The notes under the pieces are model-generated. The model worked only from the letters and a program-made list of their open reading frames with translations. It made no database searches and was not told the DNA's origin. Below, piece after piece: positions 28,965 to 42,500 of a stretch of DNA of 64,000 bases. Position 1 is the stretch's first letter; every line of letters begins with the position of its first letter. Source of the stretch: Phoronis australis (lineage: Eukaryota; Phoronida; Phoronidae); contig NMRA01000171.1 of the NCBI GenBank assembly GCA_002633005.1, positions 64,776 through 128,775 of the forward strand, given 5' to 3'. Position numbers and translations under genes: made by a program.

Positions 28965-30500
28965 AAGTCACATGTCACAACACTCCTCCTCTCCCTTCTA
29001 CGGGTCAACCATGCTGCCTGCCCCCGTAAGGTCGGCCACGTCTCTGTTCTGGGTTTTTACTGCAGTTGCAGTTTCATGTGATTTTTCAATATTTTTCAGA
29101 GGGGATTGGGGCCAACATTCGGCCCCAAAATCAAGGGATTGATGGCTCTGCAATGGCAATGGAAAAGGAGCCCGTTCGCCTAACTAGCCACGGCACAGCT
29201 ATTGCAGGCTGCAGTTTAGCTGTCCTATGTTATAATACAATAAGATACAGAAACTAAGAACCATTATTATTGGTTCCTGGGTACTATTTAGAAAGTATAC
29301 AAGAGCGATCCTTGACGAGCAGGCAAGTGTTTAGTTTGTACTGATTAAAGTTTGCGGAAAAATTAAAAAATTGTTGCAGAAGGTAATTTCTGATTTGAAT
29401 GCATTTTAACACTACCTGTAATTATAAACACTAAAAACTTACCTGCTCGGCGTCCATATTTGAACGCTCTTGTAGACCTTCTTTAGTGTTATGACGAACT
29501 GTAAATGTGCCTATGGTTGCATAGTTTCGTCATTTGGTTGGAGCCATTTCAGGCAATTAGAACACGCCTCCACTATGCACCATAAGTAACGAAGGAGTAC
29601 TGCATACCCCATTAAACACTGATAAATGTGTAAGTCTGGTTTGCAATTTCCCCACCAGGTGACACGTAATAGCCTGCTGCTCTGCCAAGATTGTTAATCT
29701 CACCATTGTGTGAGGTATGTGATTACGTGCTGCTTGATTTTCAATCAGGGTCACGCAATGAATGACTTCAGTCTAAGGTCATGTAACAGGCAATAATAAC
29801 GATTGACACGTGTTACATAGTGGCGGGAGTGTGAACCTCGCCAGATATCCGGCACATCTATCCGACTTGCGGTGCATCAATTTCGCAGTTTACTATCTGT
29901 AATATTTTGACTTGAGTGCGGCGACCTTGAAGAAATCCCAGGTCTTTCTGCTGTGTCTTTATGAGATTGGAATTTTTTTAGTCAAGGGAAAATCTTATTC
30001 CTCCCATCATGCCTGATGACTGGAATTTCTTGTGATTTTTAGATGTGTGCCCTTAATTTTCCCCAAAAATGAGCCATCGAGGGACCTAGTAGGTTCGAGA
30101 AAGTCCCATTGCAGCTAGCTGCATATGACTGAACGTCAAAATACAGTTACTAGTAGTGGATGTGGGTGAAAGTTTGGCAATTAAAGTGAAGCAAACTGTT
30201 GACTGTTCTGATTTGACAAGTTCAAAGGGAAAGTAGAATGTCGATTGATGCATCGTGTTTTTTGAAATAAGAATGACCTGTTTTACTGTCAGAAAAGAAA
30301 GATGGGTCAAATCAGGAAAAATGAGTTAGATGTATGCAAGTGGCAAATAAATTAGTGCTGACAAAAATGTGACAGCCGTGTCTGAGTGTAGCTACAAAGA
30401 TGACATCTGTGTTAATTGCTTTGAAATATTCACTTTTTTTTAACTATCTGCTTGACTTGAAAGTTGCACATTTGTCATTTCTTAAGGTACGGTACCTAGG
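28965..30500. other. No recognised gene between the foldback region and haspin
   Basis: A minus-strand ATG GAC GCC GAG CAG directly before GTAAGTTTT (29447-29461) could be a short start exon of an unknown minus-strand transcript. No continuation was identified. The haspin promoter and 5' exon should lie here. Confidence 0.4.
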
Positions 30501-30574
30501 TAGGACACATGTTTTTTTTTAGATTTCCCTACTTTTCAGGGACAAATTGTAGAGTATTGGTGGTTTTCCAGGGA

Positions 30575-33500
30575 ATGGCAGGCCGTGTGCTGCGGACGTA
30601 CGGTCGGTGGGGTGGTGGCAGCAATAGGACTTCTGATGACCTCTGGCTTAAGGCTGTGCAACCAGATCGCAGGAGTCCTTTATTCAGTACAAGTTCCGAT
30701 AATTCATCACAGCAATCCAGTCTCAGCAGTTCATCAGCAGATGAAAGCTCTCACATTTCCGAGCTCCGGTAAGAAGGAGTGTTTTTATTAGTGGTAACAC
30801 TCAATTGACATAGAATGAAATCCTTCCAATAGCTATTTCAGTGTTAAGTACCTGTTGATGCGGAATTCTTAATAAGCTTTGTCTTGGTTTAGAAACTGAT
30901 ACTATCCTCAACTCAGTGGACGTCCCCAAAACGAGAGTTTATTAGTTTAGCAAACTTATGTTTTATTTGGTCAGTGCTTTATGAAATGACTTTTATTTTA
31001 AAATTCAAAAAAGATGCAAAATTTATAAGTTAGAGATTAGAAATTGACGTTGCGTTAATAAATGTTATTGTCTTATTGTAATCAAAGTAAATTGCCTCTT
31101 TGCTGTTTTGGGTAAAAGTCAGCGACTTGAACCTGAGTTATTTGCAACAACCTGGTAATAGTAAAATGAACTTGTGGGTTTTGAACTAGATGGTAGTCAC
31201 CCCTTGCATCTCAGGTCAGTATACGTAGGAAATACAACTACAAACAACACATGGTGAGAGATTATCACGTGACACCAAGTTCAGAAATACAATGAACAGT
31301 ATCATTTCCAACAGTTGATTTCACAAACATTCAGATTTGATGCGGTTCAACCATCATTGCCTCAGTTTAGTCCAATCTTGAGGATGTAAATTCAAGGCAG
31401 TTTTTCGATTGCCATTTTGTAATTATCAAAGCCTCACTTTTGTGCAGACTCAACTACCCTTATGGTAATAACGTTGTAAATATACTTAATCTTACACTGT
31501 ACCGTGCTACTGTGTAGTCAAAAACTTTGTACTCTGGATATTGCTTGTTACCCATTGCTGTTTATAAATCTTCTTTTTTTATTACAGAAATAAAATTGCC
31601 AAGGCACCTCGGGTAGTTCTTGAGGTAAGATGTGAACTTTGGGTTGTATTGGCTTTTTGAAAATTGCTGAAGGCTGTTCCAGCAAAATCCGTATGGGAGG
31701 GGGGACGGCAGTTGAAATAAAAATTCATGGGTGGTGGTCTTCAGAAAATAACTCAAATTATGGGTGGTCGTTCTTGTAAGAAGTAGAGCATTAAAACTGG
31801 GTGGTATTTTTGGACCTGTAAATGTTGACAGGTTGGTATTTTAAGCCAAACACATATCCAAAGAAATTAAAACTCGCCAAAAGTTCACTTGGCAAATACC
31901 CAAGCATATCCCAAGACAAAAAACAAGCCCATGTTGATAGTGTAGTGAGTGCAATATGTACACTATATGCCATTAATCAAGTCATGGGCAACTTAATTAC
32001 AAGCACATGTTGTACTGCAGTCATATTAGAATGAAAATTTCTGCAGCACTAAACTGGTGTTAACACATATAATAAAATTGATGATTTTTAAATAAAAAGT
32101 ATGAGGAGTAAGATAGACAAGTTCCAATATTCACTTGATGTAGCAGTCTAAAAGCATTAGTGAAGACAGTTTGAGATTCATAGATCCATGAAATTGAAAA
32201 AAATCTTATTGAAATTACAGACACGTGGTGAAAAAAGACACCTGGTGGCTGCCAAAATTATTGCTCACAGGTGTCTTTAAAAAGCAAGTTTGTGGTAACT
32301 GGTAGGAGTTGTGATTTCAAATTAAATTTTTCTGCACCCACAAAAACTTTTTGGTCTGTCCCTCTGTCATTATCATTTCTTGTCATCAATTATCTCAGGA
32401 ACCGCTTGGGGAATCATGATGAAATTTGGTATGGAGGTACTTGGCAAGGATGCGCCTGCACCAGTTGATTTCCGGGCGAATTTGGCAACCTTGGTACCCC
32501 ATGTTGGCCGCTTTAGTTTTCGACAAGCCATTCCTTGTATCTCAAAAACTGCTTCTCAATCACTGATCACAATGAAATTTGAAATAGAAGTATATCGCAA
32601 GAATGTGCCGGCACCAGTCAATTTTTGGACTCTGGATTCAACTACTGTGGCACCCTGTTAGTTTTTGACAAGACAGGTTGATTATTTCAAAAAGTGCTTG
32701 GCACAACTGGAAATTTGGCACAAAAATATATAGCAGGTATTGATGCGTTTACAGAAGTCATTTTTGTTTTGATTCGACCACCCTCTGGACAAGACAACTA
32801 GTTCTTGTCTGTCGATCATCTAAGTTCTTTACAGGTCATCCTGATGGCAATTTGTTTGCAAGTGTTGTATTTTATATTTTAACTTATTAATTAAAAAATT
32901 ATGGGTCGTAGGTTGGGGAAATAAATGAAAAATATGGGCGGTGGGGGCGAAATAAAAGTGCCTTCCCCCTCCCATACATTTTTTGCTGGAACAGCCCTGA
33001 GTGCATTTCAAATAAAACTGGCAATGAGAATAACTTCCACTAAGTGGTGCTGGCAAAGCAGTGCTTTCTATCGCAATGCTTGTATTACAATAGTCAAGTG
33101 AGATTCTTATCAAATGATTGCCTTTTTAGTTATCAGGTTTCCTCTCTCCCCATAAGCAGGTGAAGGTAGTGTTCTTCACTACACAAACTACGAACTTTAC
33201 TGCAATTCTGAACTGCTCAAAAATACATGTTCATACTGTGCATTTCTTTGTATCTAAAGCCTAGTAGTCTACTGGATTGACCTGCCAGTTCTACTGGCTA
33301 AGACATGTGATTGGCTATCAATGACATCTTCCAGCCTACAAACCAATCAGATTGTTAGCTAGTTGACCTGACGGAACTGGCAAAGTCATTCAAGTGTAGC
33401 CAATGAGATGTGATGATTATTGTTAGGTTCTGCAAGCGCCAACTCTACTACTAGACCAGCCTTAGGTACATCAGTGATATGATCTTTTTGACATACCATT

Positions 33501-36500
33501 GTCCTGAGACTTCGTGTGATAAGTGCACCAGTTTCAATAGAAATGCATGCAAAAGGTGTAATTGAAGAATTGTACTGGTGTCTGTGTTTGTCAAGAGATG
33601 GGGCACACCACACTTTAAGTTGTTTTTCTGCTTTCCACCAGGACTGTATGAAGGAAAACAAGCCTCCCCCAGGAAAACGTAGCAACAAAAAAGCGGAACG
33701 TCAAGCCAAAAGACCAAGTAGGCAGACGACCAGTAGGAGGAAACAGCATCAAGACAGTGTGTGTGACGAGCAGCAGTATGACTTCAGTGACATTGAGAAA
33801 CACAGTCTGATTATATCCGATTCACCTGGCACACGGGATGCCAGTCACTGTGAGTCTTTTACTGATCTCCTGCTTTTTATCACATAAATGTTATTGAGCA
33901 AAAACATAGGATTGGTGATTCCAACAGTATACATATAATATAATTATAACCAACTGACTGGATTTCTTAAAGATTCGCCAGGCAAGGCCTGTATATTCAC
34001 ATTGAGTGCAAATGAAAAAAAAATTGCGCTAACTGGCGAATAAGTAGCTGTTTGAAACTGCACAAAATTATGCTATTATTTAAAAAATCTTTAATTAAAT
34101 TTCGTTTTACTGTTTGTGCCAGGTAAAGCTGGTTACAATGATAGCACAGGTTATGATATTTTGCTCTTACAGACGTAGATTGGATTCTGCAATTGCAAGC
34201 TTATAACAAATTGTACAATGAAATTTAAACATAGACGGTACGGACTACCTCATTCTATATGCGGACTCATGAAGTTTTGCAGTTTTGACGACATGTTGTT
34301 TGGCTTCTGGTAGTAGGATCTGGTGTATAAAAGAAGATGTCAAGCAAAGCCCCTCTTAGTAGTTGATGAAATAGTAATTTAACCTAACTTTGGGAATATG
34401 TCTTTCACAAAGCAGTGCTATGTGTTTGTGTTTATAGATTTTCTGTTTCTAGCTGCCGAGTCTGAACACAGGAAAAGCAGTCGTAGGAGGCGTTCGGTAG
34501 CACGCCGTGTGGTCACCGTATCCACTAGTACACCGACCCGCTTGTGTGCATCACTAGCCTCACTTCAGCTGTCACAAGATGCTGCTTCACAACCATTACA
34601 CCGTCGACCAGGCTTAAGAAGTAGTGATTCCAGTCAGTCTAGTGATGGTCACTGCTGCAGTTTAGAGCCCAATAATATATTTCACGAAAAGCATGAGGTT
34701 GCACCGTGTGTCAGGAGCGGGACACTGTGTACGGCTGATTCCAAAAATGGGACATTTGACACTTCAGGCGACCTTTTTGCCGATAGTATTCACAACAGTT
34801 TGTATGTGAGTTCCCGAAGAAGCAAGCGCCACCGCAATGTGAACTGTGAAGACGCCAGTGAGATTTTCTCAATTAGTGATGATTTGTTTGAGTCCGCGAA
34901 TAACTCTTTAGGAGACAACGTCACTCCAGCCCGAGATATTGAGGAGCTGGAGCTGTCGGCTATTGAGGAGGACGATGAAGTGTGCGACACGCTTGACACA
35001 TCATACAGCCAACCTGAGAAGAAACTCAGGTCTAGTGGGAGTGATATATCAGACCTAGTAGATAGTAAAGAGTCTGGTGACAGTGGTGGTGACGATGAAC
35101 ACAGCAGTGTCAAAGTATCTGGTGAGGATCTCTATCAGCTAATATCACCTTAAAATGCAACAACTGTTTTAACAATAATTCCCGTTTATATGCTGCATTT
35201 ATAGTGACAATGCCTTAATTATTTATGTTTTTGGTCTGTCATAAACACACAAAAATTCACATTTCTAACATGGAGTTCATAGTCAGACTAAATACTGTTG
35301 CCGCAAATAGTCATACCAAAATCTTGCAACAAAAAGTGTTTTTCAGTCTATCCTGCATTCAAAACTTAACAACATGTTTTATTCTTGCCTCCCACATACT
35401 GTGACCCAGGATATTGATCTAAGATGGCTGTTGAAGGGACGACATTCTTTTTCAGATAATCCGAATGTATCAAGGTACATCCTAATCAAGGATTCTGAAG
35501 AAGTGGGTAGCGCCTCTTCGTCGAAGTATGTTACACCTTGTGGCGGTAGCACTCACCATTCAAGATCTGTCGTTGAAGAACTACGTAGTGAACTTGATCT
35601 GAGGTGTCATTCCTTCAAAGTATGACTTAAGTTGCTAGTAATCTTGTTTGTTCTTTCAATTACAGTTTTGCAAGATAAAACTGGTAGAAGTACAATTCTA
35701 ATTAGTAGTAAGCTACTTTCTGAAATAGGTTTGAAAATGTTGTTCTTGATAACAGGTGAACTGTTTGCTGCATATTTGATTCTAGTTTTAACGCTGGGTA
35801 AGTGCAAAACATTCCGCCGATCGTGAAAAAATGACCAATAAACAAGGTACCTAAACTACACGGTCAACGGACTCATAAACACGACTCACGGACCTGCAAA
35901 CACTGTCCACTGACTCTCAAACACGGGAACGGACTCACAAAACACGATCCACGCACCCAAAAACACGGGACCCTGACTCATATTCACGAGAAAACATGGT
36001 TAACGGACCGCCAAACACGGTATACGGACAAAATGAAGACGTCAGCTGACCCAGGAAGCCGATGAGTCTGTGACCTGTGTATGGCGGTCCGTTAACCGTG
36101 TTTCCTTGTGAATATGAGTCCGTGTCCCGTGTTTTTGGGTGCGTGGATCGTGTTTTGTGAGTCCGTTCCCGTGTTTGTGAGTCGTGTTCATGCGTCCGTG
36201 CCCGTTTTTATGAGTCCGTGGACCGTGTAGTTTAGGTACCTTAATAAAGTATCTCGTATGCTTTAATTATTGTGGGCTATTCTCAAAATATCCTAGTCGT
36301 GTATTTGGTTCTTTAGAAAAAATTATACTTTGTATCCTACTGGAATTTTCTGCAGACAGGTTCATCTTTAGATATGCCTACTTGGTAGGGAAACATCCAT
36401 AGATACAGCCAAGGTACATATTTGGTGAAATATGTGTGGTTATATTCTAAAACTCCCTGCTTTCATAGGAAATGGGCATCAAAATGGTTAAAATTTGTGC

Positions 36501-39500
36501 CTATAAGTATACACCGGCAGTGTTGTGACTCTTGGTTACAAGTTGCATGCCAGATCTACAGAAGTGTATATTCGTCACTCCAAATACATGTCTGTGTGCA
36601 TAGGTTTGGATTTGACTTGTTGTCTCTTAACTGATATTGTACGCCCAGGACTTGTCTGCAGAAAACTGTGAAAAACTCACATTTCTGCAGAAGACTGATG
36701 AAGTAGGGACGTGGATTAATGTACCTGTTTGCCCTTTGCTACAGTCTTCCAGCGTGCACTGCTAGCATGATACTCTGGTTGATCTTTTGACCCCCGAGAC
36801 AGTGTAACAGTTTGATTGTCCAACGCTCAAGTCAAAAACTAACTCACTAATGATGCTATTTTCGCCCTCTGTTGACAGGACATGCTGACCCCTGTGAGGA
36901 CTCGCACAACGAAACTAACCATTCCACCTAAAGCCAAACTGTTGAAACAGTGTGATCAGACTGACTACATTTCGTTCTCCCGGGCGATAACGCCACGGTT
37001 TGTATATCGACTTCTCTGTGGTCAACACAACACTGGTCTGGCAAGTCTACGTTGTGGTACCTGGCAATCACAGTGGGCTTGTGCGTTTGGTCAGCTCAAA
37101 ACAAAGTGTGCAGACAGCAAGGCTTGGAATTTTCCTACTTTATTCCTCTTTATTGACTTTGATTTTCTCTCTCGATTTCCAGTTTCCTCTTTTCGTAGTT
37201 TTTTATTATTATTTTGACTTTATTCATGCAAAAACATTGATTTCAGTTAAATTTTACAACACAAAAACTAATTCTGTCACGCAAGCCTGTCTAATTGTGG
37301 AATGATACATCACCTTCAGTTGAAAATTTTTCTCTTTTGTCATTAGTCATTGCAAATGGTGAGACTGAGCTCTGCTCTGTCAAAATAGTGAGCAATGTCA
37401 TGCAACATAGTGCATACACCTTCACTTCATTTGGCATAAATTTATGTAAGGCTGATGATAAACCATCATCAGTCTGATCACTGTTCATAGAAAACCTCAT
37501 CATTTATCATTGCTGAATGCTTAGTGACAAGTTATTGTGCAAACTATCATGATTGATGAGAAAACTTGCTGGAAACACAATATCAAACTTTTAATGAAAT
37601 TCTTGTCAACCATCATATCATGCCATTCATGTGAATTGATAGAAATAATTGATTTCTAAGATAAATTTAAAAGAACCTGATTGTTTATGTTCAAAATGCT
37701 TGGCTCATGCGTGTAATCACAATTCTTGATCATTTTCCTTTCATGACCATAAAGGCATGTATACAGCCTAAGATTCTGTTAACCTCTGGATTGGACCATT
37801 TTTACTCTTTGAGTATCAGAGCTTATGATTAAGTGAAAGGATATATAATCACGTTATATATTGGGTCTGTAGTGCAGTTGAACAGTCACATCTGTTGCAT
37901 TTTCTATTCCTCTGTTTATGTTGTAATTGAGATTGCGGTGCCTCTTGTAGGACTATGAAGAGTGTAAAGAAAATAGGAGAGGGTGTATATGGTGAAGTGT
38001 TCAGGGGCCAAACTACAGACAAGCAGTCTGTGGCGTTAAAGGTTGGTTGAAGTTTGTGTAATGAATTAGTGATGTGTGAGTTGTTGTTATTCGCGTAGTG
38101 TTATGAATTGGAGACAAGCAGTAGGCAAAGCTGACATGAACATGTCTTGTGCCAAAAATAACTTGATTTGGACCACTTACTGTAGGTCTCCCTAGTTATG
38201 GTTTAAAGAATTTTAACAATTCTGATGATGTAATATGGTAATGCTACTAAACTGCTTAACTGAAAAAATGGCACTTCAGGCTGCAATCAAGCATAATAAG
38301 TATACTGGGGGCTACCTCAAGTGTAAAATATTACAATACCTCAATGACTTATGTAATGTAGCCATCATTCCCCCAAACTGTCACCACAGCAAAGATGAAA
38401 ATTTCTCTCTTCATTAGTTTTCTAGTTGTGTTTACTTAAAAAGTAAAAAATCATGATTCCTACAGAGTAGCCAGTGAATAAATTTGGTCCTGAAGCATTT
38501 TCACTTGATCGTACATTTACGTAAGTTTCATATAAACATCAAACTGTTTTCAGCACTCTAAAGTTTCAGCAGTAACTTCTCATATTGCCACAAGAAGTTA
38601 TTGCTGAAACTTTAGAGTGCTGAAAATAGTTTGACATTTATTGACACATGTTTGAAAGAAGGCCTGTTACCAGAATATTTATGCGGGAAAAAGCACCTTT
38701 TTGCACAATTTTTAATAATTTTTACTTCTACAATCAGTCTATTCGTTTGGCCTATAAGCCCTCTGGAAATTGTGAAAAATATTGGTCTGGAAATTCTTTG
38801 GCCCCAAATTTGCATCATGATAACATTGTTCAAAAATGAGCAAAAATGCAAGACCTAGAAAGTCACAGATTTGTGCAGTAAAATTGCATGAAACGTTCAC
38901 TGTTTATGCTTAACTAAAGTGAAATATCATATAAAATAAAGCATGTCATTCTACAAGTATTGGAAAATACAAATATGAGAGTGAAAGTTTGACTGATGAG
39001 GGAGATAGTGGTTATTTTACTCATTTCTGACAGTCGCTGTTAGATGCGGTACATATTCATGAGTCTGTTGTCCACCACTTTTTACTGCATGGTTTTGCTA
39101 AATTCATTTCAGGTCATGCCAATCGAAGGAGATTTCGATGTAAATGATGAACCTCAAAAAACATTTGAAGAGATGTTGCCCGAGATACTGATTTCCAAGT
39201 AAGTGTTAGCGTTGCACTCAAGGCTGTTCCAGCAAAATCTGTGTGGGAGGGGGGGAAGGCAACTGAAATAAAAATTTATGGGTGGTTGCGTTTGATTTAA
39301 ATTCAAAATGGCTGGTGGTCGTACTTCAAAAAAAATTAAAATTTACAGGTCGTTGTTGTTTCATTGGGCCATAAATGTTTGATGGTGGGTAATTTTAGTA
39401 AATTTTATAAACAATCCGCACAGAATCAAAAACTGACACAAAAATGCAACTTGCAAAGAGCTCCGACTTTTTCACTCCCTCCGATCTCCTCATCGGCATG

Positions 39501-42500
39501 CCCATAACACCAGTTAACCACAGGTGCTCGAATTTCTCGATGGCTAATAACCATATATATGAAACATGTGTTTTCTTAGTAGTGAATGACGTTAGTGGTG
39601 ATGGAGGAACAGATAAACTCAAGCGCCTGTGCAGTCAACCACAAGAACAAAAAAAATTATGGGTGGTCGCATTTCAAACTTATAAAAAATTACGGGTGGT
39701 AGGCTGAAGAAATAAATGAAAAATATGGGTGGTGGGTGCAAAAAAAAGGTGCCTTCCCCCCTCCCATACAGATTTTACTGGAACAGCCCTAACGTGATGC
39801 CTGAGATACTGATTTCCAAGTAAGTGTTAGAGTTGCACTCGTGTGATTCATTAAGTTTCTGTTGAGGGTCTGCTTGATACCACTGAATTGGCAGATAATA
39901 ACAAAGGTATGCTTTCCACCGATCTTGAAAAGCACTTGAATTTTTGACTGCCAGCCTAAGACCTGTTTACGTGGTAATTTTTCATCAAGAGTTCTGAAAG
40001 TCAACTGTCAGTACATTCCGTGTTTGTTTATTCAAGAAATCCTGAACATAACCAGACATTTTGCATAAACGATTGATTTTACAATTTTGTGATTTTGGTG
40101 TGTGTTAAAATGTTCTTGAAAAGTCCTTGAATTTAGGTTGGAAAGAACTTTGGGTTGGAAAGAACTTGAAAAGTCTTTGAATATGATATTGGAAAATAGT
40201 ATGAATTATTAGCAATGATCAAGAAGTTTTATCTCAATTGTCTTGACACGTCTGTTGGTTACAAAGCTGGTAACCCTGAGGATTTCTTTCAGGGCTTTTC
40301 CAGTAAAATCTGTATGGGAGGGAGGGAAGGCACCTTTTTTTCACACCCACCACCCATATTTTTCATTTATTTCTTCAGCCTACCACCCGTAATTTTTTAT
40401 AAGTTTGAAATGCGACCACCCATAATTTTTTTTTGTTCTTGTGGTTGACTGCACAGGTGCTTGAGTTTATCTGTTCCTCCATCACCACTAACGTCATTCA
40501 TTACTAAGAAAACATATGTTTCTTACATATTGTTATTAGCCATCGAAAAATTCGAGCACCTGTGGTTAAATGGTGTTATGGGCATGCCGATGAGGAGATC
40601 GGAGGGAGTGAAAAAGTCGGAGCTTTTTACAAATTGCATTTTTGTTTCAGTTTTTGATTCTGTGCGGATTGTTTATAAAATTTACTAAAATTACCCACCA
40701 TCAAACATTTATGGCCCAATGAAACAAGAACAACCTGTAAATTTTTATTTTTTTGAAGTACGACCACCAGCCATTTTGAATTTAAATCAAACGCAACCAC
40801 CCATAAATTTTTATTTCAGTTGCCTTCCCCCCCCTCCCACACAGATTTTGCTGGAACAGCCCTCGCCAAATATATTGCGTGTTGTTAGAATTTGAAACTT
40901 GCAACAAATCAACTAAGTCAAATGTTTACTACAGCTTTTTAAACAAGCTTAAAACAAATAGTTACGAGCGTTTCTCAGTTTCTCATGCCAAAGTTTACAA
41001 AGTTGGCAGAACCACAGGCATTTTTGCCTTAGGGCTGTTCCAGTAAAATCTGTATGGGAGGGGGGGAAGGCATCTTTTTTTCGCACCCACCACCCATATT
41101 TTTCATTTATTTCTTCAGCCTACCACCCATAATTTTTTATAAGTTTGAAATGCAACCACCCGTAATTTTTTTTTGTTCTTGTGGTTGACTGCACAGGCGC
41201 TTGAGTTTATCTGTTCCTCCATCACCACTAACGTCATTCATTACTAAGAAAACATATGTTTCTTATATATGGTTATTAGCCATCGAGAAATTCGAGCACC
41301 TGTGGTTAACTGGTGTTATGGGCATACCGATGAGGAGATCGGAGGCAGTGAAAAAGTCGGAGCTTTTTGAAAGTTGCATTTTTGTTTCAGTTTTTGATTC
41401 TGTGCGGATTGTTTATAAAATTTACTAAAATTACCCACCATCAAACATTTATGGCCCAATGAAACAACAACGACCTGTAAATTTTTATTTTTTTGAAGTA
41501 CGACCACCAGCCATTTTGAATTTAAATCAAATGCAACCACCCATAAATTTTTATTTCAGTTGCCTTCCCCCACCTCCCACACAGATTTTGCTGGAACAGC
41601 CCTTATGTTGTGTTTAATTGAATACTGCTATTTATGTATACAAATCTTTCAAAGACAGTGATCCAGTTTGCAAGAGAAGAGACAATGCAGCAAATATCTT
41701 CTTTAATAATGCTGTCCTGAATGACTATTTGTTACCTGTGATGTGTTCCACTTTAGGGAGTTGAGTGCCTTAAAAGAACCTGGTAGAAATCAAACATCAA
41801 ACTTTGTTCAAGTTAACAGGTGAGTTGCAGAGTAAAAAGTAACTTAAAAACAATTATTGACTAGCTAGAAATAATTAAACCATTCACTGAAGAATGCCTT
41901 TGTTTGAACAAATATTTATTTATGGACAGCATAATTTCCAGCCATAACTGGCCTTCATTCCTTCACAGAGTGAGCTACATGTGTCGCCATTAATTCACTT
42001 GAAAATGTCTTACTTTACTCACCAGCCACATTCTAGAGTCAATTACCATCATAGCAAGACCACCAACTGCCATAAATTTATCTGTATTCTAATAGTTTGT
42101 ACTTTTTGGGCTTAAAAACCACTATGTAGGACTTTCAAACATTACAGATTGTTGTGATATGTACGACACTGAATACTATGATTATACTTCCACTTCTGTT
42201 TGCAATTCAGGGTTGGTTTGCTAACACTCTCCCCACGTTTGACATTTCAGAGTCTCCTGTGTCCAAGGAAGTTACCCAAGCAAGCTACTGGACGAGTGGG
42301 ATGCCTACAGCCACAGCAAGCATACTGAGAACGACAGGCCAAACGTGTTCAACAGAAGTCAGCTGTTCATTGTATTTGAATTTGCCGATGCCGGCAGCGA
42401 TCTTGAGCATTACAAGGTTGGTTGGGAAGTTATTAAGAAATTTCAAAATATCAAAGCAAGCCTTGATTAGTCATTTCATGATTGTTACATAGTTCTTGTG

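Noticed and set aside
36998-37217. Extension of haspin exon 6 into a longer frame
   Set aside because: The donor at 36998 gives a gap-free alignment to the human segment before the Gly-rich loop and the phase needed by exon 7; the downstream reading does not.
39395-41428. Three near-identical 75-codon frames (starting MSLSVPPSPLTSF)
   Set aside because: They lie inside three copies of the same short inverted-repeat element and have no transposase motif; similarity follows from shared descent of the repeat.
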